From positions 1 to 52,659 of the forward strand of contig DNTB01000006.1 in assembly GCA_003499525.1 (NCBI GenBank): a stretch of 52,659 nucleotides of DNA. Reading direction: 5' to 3'. The notes beneath the pieces are model-generated. The model did not search any database, was not told the DNA's origin, and saw only the letters and a list, made by a program, of their open reading frames with translations. This document shows, piece by piece, positions 27,771-36,274 of this stretch. The stretch's first letter is position 1; each line of letters opens with the position of its first letter. The stretch comes from Flavobacteriales bacterium (GTDB lineage Bacteria > Bacteroidota > Bacteroidia > Flavobacteriales_G > Salibacteraceae). Position numbers and translations under genes: made by a program.

Positions 27771-29285
27771 ATGGAGATTATCAATACAGTATTAGGTTGG
27801 ACAATGCGCAAACGGCTGCATCAAATTGAACTGTTTACCAAGTTCCCAATTGATGTACAGAATGAGTGGTTTGGCAATCTCATCAAGGCAGGCGCAAAGA
27901 CCAGAATAGGAGAGAAGTATGAATTCAGTTCGATTAAAACAGTACAGCAGTTCAAGGAACGCCTTCCTGTAAAGGAATACGACGACCTCAAACCTTATAT
28001 AGAAAGAGCCATTCAGGGAGAAAAGGATGTGCTTTGGCCGGGAGAAACCCGTTGGTTTGCAAAATCCTCTGGCACAACCTCCGATAAGAGCAAGTTTATT
28101 CCGGTAACCAGAGAATCATTGGAAGAAAACCACTTTAAAGGGGGTAAAGATTTATTGGCACTTTATTTCACGAGTAACCCCAATTCGAAAATTTTTACCG
28201 GACGTGGACTGGTATTAGGAGGTAGTAGCGAAGTAAATCAGTTTCAGAGTCAATCTTATTGGGGAGATCTTTCAGCTGTTATCATCAAAAATCTCCCGTT
28301 TTGGGCCGAATTTCATCGAACCCCCTCTCGTAAGATTGCATTGTTACCGGAATGGGAGGAGAAGATTGAGAAGATGGGTGAGATTACTTCTCAGCAGAAT
28401 ATTACCACCCTTACAGGGGTGCCCTCCTGGACCTTAGTGGTTCTAAAAAAGGTGCTTGAAATAACTGGCAAGACAACTATAGGGGAGGTGTGGCCAAATC
28501 TTGAGATGTATACGCATGGGGGAGTCAGTTTCATTCCATACAGAGATCAGTTTGATGAAATCATAAACCTGCCCAATCTTAAATATCTCGAAACCTACAA
28601 TGCCTCTGAAGGTTTTTTTGGAATACAGGATGTGTTTGATAATCAGCGCAGTGCGTCGCTATTGCTGATGTTGGATTACGGAATATACTATGAGTTTATG
28701 CCCCTTTCTGAAAGGGGTAAAAAGCACCCCAAGACTTTGGAGCTTCATGAAGTTGAAATTGATACCAACTATGCTATTATAATTTCCACTAATGGAGGTT
28801 TGTGGCGGTATTTAATCGGAGATACTGTTGTTTTTACTTCGTTAGATCCATTCAGGATCAAGGTCACCGGAAGGATCAAACAATTTATAAACGTTTTTGG
28901 TGAGGAACTCATGGTAGACAATGCGGAGAATGCTTTGAAGATTGCCTGTGAAAAGACGAATGCACGGGTCTCCGATTATACAGCCTGTCCGGTTTTTATG
29001 GAGGGCAATGAAAAAGGAGCTCACGAGTGGGCGATTGAATTTGAAAAGAAGCCGGATAATATGGACTTTTTTTTGGAGGCACTAGACAATGCCTTAAAAT
29101 CTATCAATAGCGATTACGAAGCGAAGAGGTACAAAGATTTTATTTTAAAGGCTCCAATCGTACATGTTTTGCCGCAGAATACGTTCTATAACTGGATGAA
29201 AAAGCGAGGGAAGCTGGGTGGACAAAATAAAGTCCCTCGACTTTCTAACGAAAGAAAATACATGGATGAAGTTCTTGCACTCTAA
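27771..29285 (+). CDS. GH3-like acyl-adenylating ligase
   Basis: This 504-residue protein belongs to the GH3 auxin-responsive-promoter family of the acyl-adenylate superfamily, which in plants joins amino acids to jasmonate or auxin. The ATP-binding motif reads FAKSSGTTSDKSKF; LGGSSEVN and YNASEGFFGIQD follow, and GRIKQFINVFGEEL is the conserved C-terminal part. The ATG at 27771 gives the Bacteroidota-type N-terminus MEIINTVLGW. Bacterial members are common but poorly characterised; substrate unknown. Its end overlaps the next gene by 20 bp. Confidence 0.9.
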   Translation: MEIINTVLGWTMRKRLHQIELFTKFPIDVQNEWFGNLIKAGAKTRIGEKYEFSSIKTVQQFKERLPVKEYDDLKPYIERAIQGEKDVLWPGETRWFAKSSGTTSDKSKFIPVTRESLEENHFKGGKDLLALYFTSNPNSKIFTGRGLVLGGSSEVNQFQSQSYWGDLSAVIIKNLPFWAEFHRTPSRKIALLPEWEEKIEKMGEITSQQNITTLTGVPSWTLVVLKKVLEITGKTTIGEVWPNLEMYTHGGVSFIPYRDQFDEIINLPNLKYLETYNASEGFFGIQDVFDNQRSASLLLMLDYGIYYEFMPLSERGKKHPKTLELHEVEIDTNYAIIISTNGGLWRYLIGDTVVFTSLDPFRIKVTGRIKQFINVFGEELMVDNAENALKIACEKTNARVSDYTACPVFMEGNEKGAHEWAIEFEKKPDNMDFFLEALDNALKSINSDYEAKRYKDFILKAPIVHVLPQNTFYNWMKKRGKLGGQNKVPRLSNERKYMDEVLAL

Positions 29286-30072
29286 TACGATTTTGATTTA
29301 TTTGCTGTCATTCAGCTCACTTTTTGCACAGGATACCATTCGGTTTTCACATTCCTTCCCGATCAAAGGAGATTTTATTGAGTTAGATAACATCGGTAAT
29401 ATTTATTTGGTCAAGGGCCAAAAACTGCTTTCTCTGAATATTGATGGAAAGGTCACCTATGAAAACAGTAACCTCGCCCTGGGTGAGATTACGTCTTTGG
29501 ATGCTTCCAATGCCCTGAAAATGCCTGTTTTTTTCAGGGATTTGTCGCAGGTTGTTTATGTGGATAATAAAATTGGTCAAATTGGCGAAAGGGTGCAATT
29601 GGATGTTGCCGGGTTTCCTCTGACGTATCTTGTTTGTACATCTTACAACAACGGATTGTGGATGTATGATCCTTTCGCTTTCGAATTGATCAGGCTTTCC
29701 GAGCAATTTCAGATAGCTTCCAGAACGGGAAACCTGAACCAAATACTCGGAGTACCCATAGAACCTGAGTACATGAGAGAGTACAACAATTTTCTCGTTT
29801 TGGCCTTGCCGGAAGAGGGGATACTCATCTTCGATAGGTTTGGAACTTATATTAAGACAGTACCGGTAAAAGGAGTAAAAAGATTCCAGATCCGTTCTGA
29901 TCGGATTTATTATTTGGAAGATGATGGATTGGGTTACTATGATTTGAAGTTTAGTACCTTAGGGTATCTCAATTGGGAGGTTGGTCCCCATAAATCTTTT
30001 GCAGTTTGGAACGATGTCCTTGCTGTGCTCAGGGAAAATAGGATCGATGTGTATCATATTATCGAAAGGTAG
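29266..30072 (+). CDS. Exported protein, beta-propeller-like, unknown function
   Basis: This 268-residue protein starts with a signal peptide (MKFLHSNTILIYLLSF... ending SLFAQ). The body has short strand-turn repeats such as GNIYLVKGQKLLSL, EEGILIFDRFG and DGLGYYDLK, suggesting a small beta-propeller. The chosen ATG at 29266 places the signal peptide at the N-terminus; an upstream in-frame ATG at 29218 would bury it. It overlaps the GH3-like gene by 20 bp, so the two are probably co-expressed. No enzyme motif is visible. Confidence 0.72.
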   Translation: MKFLHSNTILIYLLSFSSLFAQDTIRFSHSFPIKGDFIELDNIGNIYLVKGQKLLSLNIDGKVTYENSNLALGEITSLDASNALKMPVFFRDLSQVVYVDNKIGQIGERVQLDVAGFPLTYLVCTSYNNGLWMYDPFAFELIRLSEQFQIASRTGNLNQILGVPIEPEYMREYNNFLVLALPEEGILIFDRFGTYIKTVPVKGVKRFQIRSDRIYYLEDDGLGYYDLKFSTLGYLNWEVGPHKSFAVWNDVLAVLRENRIDVYHIIER

Positions 30073-30120
30073 TTTACATTTGGCCTTCATCAAATTTCTA
30101 CTTTACAAGCAACCGTATAC

Positions 30121-30738
30121 ATGCATATTGCAATTGCCGGCAACATAGGATCAGGAAAGACAACGCTTACAGAATTACTTGCAAAACATTATAAATGGGA
30201 GGCCCATTTTGAGGATGTCGATCAGAATCCTTACCTGAATGAGTTCTACAATGAGATGCAACGCTGGTCTTTTAATCTGCAGGTTTATTTCCTGACGAAT
30301 AGGTTTAGTCAAATCCTATCAATTCGAGAAAACAAAAAAGACGTCATTCAGGACCGGACGATTTATGAGGATGCCTACATATTTGCACCCAACCTTCATG
30401 CTATGGGGTTGATGACTACTCGCGATTTTGAGAACTATTTCTCATTGTTTCGTCTTATCGAGCAGTTTATTCAACCTCCGGATCTACTAATCTACTTAAG
30501 AGCTACTGTACCAACATTGGTTCGACAGATTCAATCCAGAGGGCGGGAATATGAAGAAACTATTCGTCTTGACTATCTGAAGAGTTTGAACGATCGTTAT
30601 GAAACCTGGGTATCTACTTATGACCGGGGAAATATGATGGTCATCGACGTTGATAAAAACAACTTTATTGAAGATAAAGAAGACTTGGGTGAAATCATCC
30701 ACCGCATTGACACAGAGATTCATGGCTTATTTCAATAA
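30121..30738 (+). CDS. Deoxynucleoside kinase
   Basis: This 205-residue kinase phosphorylates deoxynucleosides in nucleotide salvage. The P-loop is GNIGSGKT at residues 7-14, the catalytic DRT (ERS/DRS-type) motif is in QDRTIYEDAYIF, and RGREYEE is in the lid region. It belongs to the dCK/dGK family common in Bacteroidota and Firmicutes; the preferred base cannot be told. It converges on the fused E1 gene with a 7-bp overlap. Confidence 0.93.
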   Translation: MHIAIAGNIGSGKTTLTELLAKHYKWEAHFEDVDQNPYLNEFYNEMQRWSFNLQVYFLTNRFSQILSIRENKKDVIQDRTIYEDAYIFAPNLHAMGLMTTRDFENYFSLFRLIEQFIQPPDLLIYLRATVPTLVRQIQSRGREYEETIRLDYLKSLNDRYETWVSTYDRGNMMVIDVDKNNFIEDKEDLGEIIHRIDTEIHGLFQ

Positions 30739-32798
30739 GCTAACAAACGCTCTATTTCTTCTTTTACTTTTTCTGCATTCGGAAGCATGGTGGCTTCAAG
30801 TGTGGAGTTCATCGGAATAGCAGGTACATTTTCAGAAGCTACCAAACCAATGGGTGCATCGAGGTATTCGAAGCAGGTTCTTTGAATAAAACCAGCCAGT
30901 GCAGGAGTAAAAGATTGCCCTCTTGATTCTTCAGTAATAAGCAAGCACTTACCATGAAGCTTGACACGCTCAATTATAAGATCTTCATCAAAGGGTGCAA
31001 GTGATCTAAGGTCTACAATTTCGACATGGTCTTTGAGTTTTTTCGATGCATTTAGTGCCCAATGAACTCCCATTCCATAAGTGACGATTACCAGGCTATC
31101 TCCTGATTTAACTAAATCATTATCAGCATATTGCACTATACGTCCTTTGCCAATTGGAACCCGATAATTTTCATCTGGTTCGATACTCATGGCATACTCC
31201 GTTCCCTTCACCTTGCTCCAATACAGTCCTTTGTGCTCAAATATTACTACCGGATTGGGGTCATAAAAAGCCGCCTTCATTAATCCTTTGAGGTCAGCAC
31301 CATTCGATGGATATACTACCTTAATCCCCTTAATATTAACAATGATAGATTCCACAGAAGAGGAGTGGAAAGGCCCGCCTGAACCATAGGCTCCAATGGG
31401 AACCCGTATTACCGACGAGGTGGGCCATTTGCCATTGGATAAATAATAAGATCGGGCTACTTCCGTAAAGAGCTGATTGACTCCAGGGAAAATATAGTCC
31501 GCAAACTGTACCTCAACAATAGGTTTGCATCCTGCCACCGACATTCCGGCTGTACTTCCAATAATAAAGGCTTCCTGAATTGGCGTGTTAAAAACACGAT
31601 GATCTCCAAAATCCCGCGCTAATGTGGCGGCTTCACGGAAAACCCCACCTAATCGTCCACCCACATCTTGTCCATAGAGGAGTGCTTCAGGATGTTTCTC
31701 GAGAATCTCACGTACCGCAAAAAGAGCGCAATCTACCATCACTGTTTTATCCTTACCTGCTGGCTCGCGTTCACCGGTTTCTTTGGTTATCTCAGTGGGG
31801 GCAAACGTATGATTGAATAAATCCTGCGGTATAGGATCGTCGGCTTTTAGTGCCTCTTCATAATCTCTACGAACATGCTCCGCAGCTTCTTGTTGAATTC
31901 GACTTAAATCTTCTTCGTCGATGTCTAACTTTAGAAGTTGATTGCGAAATTTCGGGAAAGGATCTCTTTTCTGATGTTCTTCTAAATCATCACGATACCA
32001 TTCTTTGCGCACTCCTGAGGTGTGATGCCCTAGCAATGGCACATCTACATGAAGGAGAAACGGGCGACGCTGCTCACGAATGATATCAAGAATTTCATGA
32101 AGTGCTGAGTAGGTTTCAATGAAGTCGCTTCCGTCTACTCTGCGTATTTCAATACCCTTAAAACCACGTGCATATTCAGAAGCATCCTGCAATCGGATTT
32201 CATCGGCTGATGCACTAATATCCCATTCGTTGTCCTGAACAAAATAGAGTATTGGTAGCTGTTTTAAGGCAGCCATATGAAAGGCTTCCGAAACTTCTCC
32301 TTCTGTAATAGCCGCATCTCCGATAGAGCAGACTACAACGCTGTCAGAGCTTCCCTTGTTGGGTAAATCCTGCAGCTCTCTATATTGCACACCCATGGCT
32401 AGTCCGGTAGACGGGATAGCCTGCATGCCGGTAGCGCTGCTTTGATACGGAATTTTTGTTTTGTCCGGATCATTGAGCGATGGATGAGAATAGTATAGCC
32501 GTCCACCTGAAAACGGGTCATCTCGCTTTGCCAGTAATTGCAGCATTAAATCATACGGCCGCATTCCGATACCCAGCAAAATGGAATCGTCTCTGTAATA
32601 AGGCGAAACATAATCCTGAGGCCCAAGCTGCATCCCAAGAGCGAGTTGGGCAGCTTCATGTCCCATGGAAGTAGCATGGACGTATTTTGAAGTTACTTCT
32701 TTGTTCTCCTCAAAAAGGTCGGACATAGCTCTGGCTTCGCACATCAGTCGCCATGCCTTGAGCAAGACCTTTTTTTTGGGTTTAAAGTTTTCGTCCAA
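30732..32798 (-). CDS. Fused 2-oxoacid dehydrogenase E1 (alpha+beta), thiamine-dependent
   Basis: The 688-residue protein fuses E1-alpha (about 1-330) and E1-beta (about 345-688) of a branched-chain 2-oxoacid dehydrogenase complex. The ThDP motif begins GDAAITEGEVSEAFHMAA and ends with the QDN asparagine. The beta half has YGQDVGG and EVQFADYIFPG. It decarboxylates 2-oxoacids and passes acyl groups to lipoyl E2, which is not encoded nearby. The alpha-beta fusion is widespread in Bacteroidota. Branched-chain oxoacids are the likeliest substrate; pyruvate is less likely. Confidence 0.93.
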   Translation of the reverse strand: MDENFKPKKKVLLKAWRLMCEARAMSDLFEENKEVTSKYVHATSMGHEAAQLALGMQLGPQDYVSPYYRDDSILLGIGMRPYDLMLQLLAKRDDPFSGGRLYYSHPSLNDPDKTKIPYQSSATGMQAIPSTGLAMGVQYRELQDLPNKGSSDSVVVCSIGDAAITEGEVSEAFHMAALKQLPILYFVQDNEWDISASADEIRLQDASEYARGFKGIEIRRVDGSDFIETYSALHEILDIIREQRRPFLLHVDVPLLGHHTSGVRKEWYRDDLEEHQKRDPFPKFRNQLLKLDIDEEDLSRIQQEAAEHVRRDYEEALKADDPIPQDLFNHTFAPTEITKETGEREPAGKDKTVMVDCALFAVREILEKHPEALLYGQDVGGRLGGVFREAATLARDFGDHRVFNTPIQEAFIIGSTAGMSVAGCKPIVEVQFADYIFPGVNQLFTEVARSYYLSNGKWPTSSVIRVPIGAYGSGGPFHSSSVESIIVNIKGIKVVYPSNGADLKGLMKAAFYDPNPVVIFEHKGLYWSKVKGTEYAMSIEPDENYRVPIGKGRIVQYADNDLVKSGDSLVIVTYGMGVHWALNASKKLKDHVEIVDLRSLAPFDEDLIIERVKLHGKCLLITEESRGQSFTPALAGFIQRTCFEYLDAPIGLVASENVPAIPMNSTLEATMLPNAEKVKEEIERLLAY

Positions 32799-32811
32799 TC
32801 TATCTCAGGCT

Positions 32812-33741
32812 TTAGTAGGTCAATGAGATTCCAACTCCAACCGTTTGTTTGAACTGAACGCTTGGCCCTGACCGTAATGCATTTCCATTTTTGTCAGTCT
32901 CCAGGGGCATAATAATGTCTTCATCATAGATCAGGTTGGTTGTAATAGAGGCAGAAAGCCATTTGTTGACTTTTAATAAAAGGGCAAGATCCCAGAAAAC
33001 GTCAATGCTTCCGAAGTTCTCCGCATAGTTGGTAAAGAATTCAGCTTTGGTATCGAGCAAAACGTTCTCGATGATTTCTTTTTTGATGCTAATTTTAGCA
33101 TAGGCTCCGTACTCAACACGTGTATTTTGCCCAAGATCCTGACCATAACGACCTTTTGTCTCTTCGAGATTCTCTGGATCAGCTCGAAGATTGGCCAGAG
33201 AATCGTCGTTGACGAAAGTGATTTTTGAAGTAATGGGTGAAAGGTTTAATTGTAACCAGTCTGTTGGTGAGTAGTTGGCGGCCAAACCGTATTGCAAATA
33301 CCCCGGTGCCATCAGGTCAGAAATCCTGAACGTAAGGTCATCCGGATCAAAACCTTCCTGAAATTGAGATCTTAAGTTGGCAAAAGCATTCAGATCCCAA
33401 TGGCTCGAAACTTTTCTACCCAATTGAGTTCCCACTTCCCAGCGGTCGTCCGTTTTTTGGTCGTTGCCTGTTTGAACGAGTTGTCCATAAGCCAAATCGA
33501 TAAAATTGTTCCAATAAATATTGTCTTTGGAATAGTCGAAAGTTCCGCGGTAAAGGAAGGTGTAGGACATACTGTTCACACCACCCCCTTGCCAACGATA
33601 AAGGCCGACCTGATTAAAATTTAACCCTACCGCTCCTTGAATTTTCCATAGTTTGGGGAGCGTGTCAGCCGGAGCTGCATCCTGCGCAAATCCGGGAATG
33701 ACGATCAGGGTTACTATAAAAAGAGTAAAAAATTTTTTCAT
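32812..33741 (-). CDS. DUF3078 outer-membrane protein
   Basis: This 309-residue exported protein has a signal peptide (MKKFFTLFIV... ending PGFAQ) and matches the Bacteroidota DUF3078 pattern: LNFNQVGLYRWQGGGVNS near the N-terminus, a strand-rich body, and an aromatic C-terminal end (VGVGISLTY) typical of an outer-membrane barrel. The function is unknown. Its ATG overlaps the stop of the DUF349 gene (ATGA), so translation is coupled. Confidence 0.88.
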   Translation of the reverse strand: MKKFFTLFIVTLIVIPGFAQDAAPADTLPKLWKIQGAVGLNFNQVGLYRWQGGGVNSMSYTFLYRGTFDYSKDNIYWNNFIDLAYGQLVQTGNDQKTDDRWEVGTQLGRKVSSHWDLNAFANLRSQFQEGFDPDDLTFRISDLMAPGYLQYGLAANYSPTDWLQLNLSPITSKITFVNDDSLANLRADPENLEETKGRYGQDLGQNTRVEYGAYAKISIKKEIIENVLLDTKAEFFTNYAENFGSIDVFWDLALLLKVNKWLSASITTNLIYDEDIIMPLETDKNGNALRSGPSVQFKQTVGVGISLTY

Positions 33742-35447
33742 TTTAGTTTGTTTAATGTTGATTTTAGGATTCTTGTTTTCTTTTCCAGGTTTTCTTTGAT
33801 TTCTCGTTCTCTGTTGAGCTTTTTTTCAACTTCGGCCTTCAGGGCCTGAGCACCTTTACCGTGCCCGAAAAATCCCATGTTATTCTCGTATTGCAGGATG
33901 GTGTGATTTATTGATTTTATTTTTTCGTTTATTGCGGCTAATTCTTTTCTCAAAGCTTCTGTCGGTTCCTGAGTGTTTTTTATTTCTTCAACCTTGAGTT
34001 CAAAAAGTGCCTCCTCTGTTTTTTTCTTTGTCAGACCAAGAGTTTTGTATGCATTGCGCAATGCATTGTGAAAATCCTGAGAAATCTTTTGCTTGCTTTT
34101 TATGGGTACGAAACCGATCTCGTTAAATTTCGCTGCTAATCCGTCTATGGTCGTTTTGTCTGCTGAGGGATCTTCAGTGGGCTTGAAATTCCGCAGTTGT
34201 TCTATGACTTCTTCTTTCAGATTCAAATTGTTATCCTGCTCACCCTCAAGCTTTTTGAAATGCTCTTTCTTCTTTTCGAAATAGGCATTACACAACTCTC
34301 TGAATCTTTTCCAGAGTCGCTGTTCATCCCGATGATGCGTTGTGCCGACCTTTTTCCAATCGTTTTGAAGTTGAACAATATCCCGGGTATTCTTATGGAA
34401 ATCGGCTGCTTCCATTATAGCCGAAGTCTTCTCTATGATTCGCTGCTTTGCCTCTTTGCGTTTATCATGTACTTCTTTTAGGCTCAGAAAATACTTGCTC
34501 TTCGCTCCAAAGAAGATATCACCTTGTTCTCTGAAGTCATTCCAAATGCGCTCATTCTCTTGCTTTCCTGCAAATCCAATGGTCTTCCATTCTTTTTGTA
34601 GTTCAATGACTTTTTGAGTCGCTTTGTTCCATTTTTTCTCAGAATCCCGTTCTCGTTCGTTTATCTCTTTCAAAGCTGCTACCAAGAGTTCTTTTTGCTT
34701 GAGATTCTCTGCTTGTACCTCCTTTTGCGAATGGAAAAAGTGTTTGACCTTGTCGTAAATCTCATGATGAACCTTCCAAAACTCATCTCTAACACCTTCC
34801 CATAGGTTATGAAATGTAGGCCCAACTTCATTCCATTCATTGGTGTATTTGCGAGCCATCTTTTCCATCTCTCGGATATCGTCCAGATTCATTAAATCCT
34901 TCATCTTTTTGATGATATCCTGCTTGACCTGAAGGTTTTTCCGAAGATCATTTTCCAGCAGTTCGCGGTAAATGTGCATGGTATAGAAGAACTCATCCCG
35001 AACCCGCGAATACTCAGATTGAAGATCTTTTAACTGTGCTGAGGGAACGGCCCCGATGGAATTCCACTTTTCCTGAAGAAGCTCAAAACGCTCGTAGGAT
35101 TTCTTAATGTTCTCTTCGGTTTTTAGTTTCCCGATTTCCTCAATTATGGCCTTTTTAGTTTCGAAGTTATCGCGTTGCGCGCGACGTAGTTTTTCATCGG
35201 CCTCGCTCTGCATTCTGGAAAAAGTGGCCCAAAGCTGGTCAAAGTTATTGTCGTCTTCGGTGCGAGATGGCCTGAAGACTTCGGGAGTTCCGCCATTTTC
35301 CAAAAAAGCTTCCCGTTCGTCTTTCTGCTTTTTTACACTAATGTCCTGATAGGCATCGAGAAGTTCCCGTCCTTTTTTTCTGAGTTCACTACTCCACTCG
35401 GATTTAACGAGTTCACCTAAGGCCTGATTTATTTCCTGGATTGTCAT
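33738..35447 (-). CDS. DUF349 domain protein, coiled-coil
   Basis: This 569-residue cytoplasmic protein is built of repeated three-helix DUF349 units, each with a W-x(5)-F/G pattern such as EKWNSIGAVP, NEWNEVGPTF, KEWKTIGFAG and NDWKKVGTTH, spaced by about 70 residues. It is almost entirely charged and helical and ends in a coiled coil with KKLNRERE. DUF349 proteins have no established biochemical function. The start follows a purine-poor leader and the gene is coupled to the DUF3078 gene. Confidence 0.88.
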   Translation of the reverse strand: MTIQEINQALGELVKSEWSSELRKKGRELLDAYQDISVKKQKDEREAFLENGGTPEVFRPSRTEDDNNFDQLWATFSRMQSEADEKLRRAQRDNFETKKAIIEEIGKLKTEENIKKSYERFELLQEKWNSIGAVPSAQLKDLQSEYSRVRDEFFYTMHIYRELLENDLRKNLQVKQDIIKKMKDLMNLDDIREMEKMARKYTNEWNEVGPTFHNLWEGVRDEFWKVHHEIYDKVKHFFHSQKEVQAENLKQKELLVAALKEINERERDSEKKWNKATQKVIELQKEWKTIGFAGKQENERIWNDFREQGDIFFGAKSKYFLSLKEVHDKRKEAKQRIIEKTSAIMEAADFHKNTRDIVQLQNDWKKVGTTHHRDEQRLWKRFRELCNAYFEKKKEHFKKLEGEQDNNLNLKEEVIEQLRNFKPTEDPSADKTTIDGLAAKFNEIGFVPIKSKQKISQDFHNALRNAYKTLGLTKKKTEEALFELKVEEIKNTQEPTEALRKELAAINEKIKSINHTILQYENNMGFFGHGKGAQALKAEVEKKLNREREIKENLEKKTRILKSTLNKLK

Positions 35448-35512
35448 CTGTCCCCCCGCGAAAACAAGGCAAATTTATAATTCTAAAGATGCCATGACCG
35501 ATTAGCACCTTT

Positions 35513-36274
35513 CTATTTTGCTTTGAATTTGGCGATTGCACTTCTGGTAAACTCAGAAAGCACAAGTTTACCGCTGATTTCAGCTCTTTGAATAAGCAGC
35601 GCATCCCAGTGATCATATCCTTCCCAAAGAGTTCTTTTGAGGTCGTGTAATGCCCGGGGATTGTAGGATAGTAAGGTATTTGTAAACTCTATAATATGCT
35701 GATCCATTTCTGAAACTGTTGGAAAGACCTCGGTAAACATTCCCGAATCTTTAGCCCAATCCGAAGATTGCCAGGTAGCTGGTGTTAAGGTAATTTGAGT
35801 CATTTTGGCCAGTCCAATTTTCCTTTCAACCGCTGGTCCTACCACAAATGGACCGATACCGACGGCAAGTTCGCTCAACCGAATTGCGGCTTTCTCGACC
35901 GCGAAGCAGTAATCCATGGCACAGACGAGCCCTACGCCGCCACCGACAGTTTTGCCGTGTACCCGTCCGACAATAATTTTTGAAGATTTGCGCATGGCGT
36001 TGATCACATTGGCAAACCCAGAAAAGAACTTCTTGCCATCCTCAAGGTTGCCGATCTCGCTTAGCTCATCGAAAGAGGCACCGGCACAAAATGCTCTCTT
36101 ACCTCCCGATCGAAGCAGAATTAGATGCGTATCTGGATTTTCCCCTTCCTTTATTATGGCATTCTCGAGCTTTTTAAGAATGAATCCAGGCAGCGAATTG
36201 ACCGGTGGATAATAGAACTCAATAATGGACAAGGCACCTTGGGTCTCGGTGCGAACATAAGCATCGCTCATCAT
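35513..36274 (-). CDS. Enoyl-CoA hydratase/isomerase family protein (phenylacetate-type cluster)
   Basis: The 253-residue crotonase-fold protein has the oxyanion-hole motifs FCAGASFDEL and HGKTVGGGVGLVCAMDY. The position of the first catalytic glutamate of hydratases (GGGCE in the rat enzyme) reads GGGVG, so that glutamate is absent, whereas the second is kept in SELAVGIGPF. A single acid is more like an isomerase such as PaaG. It overlaps paaZ by 4 bp, so a role in ring-opened phenylacetyl-CoA breakdown is the best inference. The exact reaction is uncertain. Confidence 0.85.
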   Translation of the reverse strand: MMSDAYVRTETQGALSIIEFYYPPVNSLPGFILKKLENAIIKEGENPDTHLILLRSGGKRAFCAGASFDELSEIGNLEDGKKFFSGFANVINAMRKSSKIIVGRVHGKTVGGGVGLVCAMDYCFAVEKAAIRLSELAVGIGPFVVGPAVERKIGLAKMTQITLTPATWQSSDWAKDSGMFTEVFPTVSEMDQHIIEFTNTLLSYNPRALHDLKRTLWEGYDHWDALLIQRAEISGKLVLSEFTRSAIAKFKAK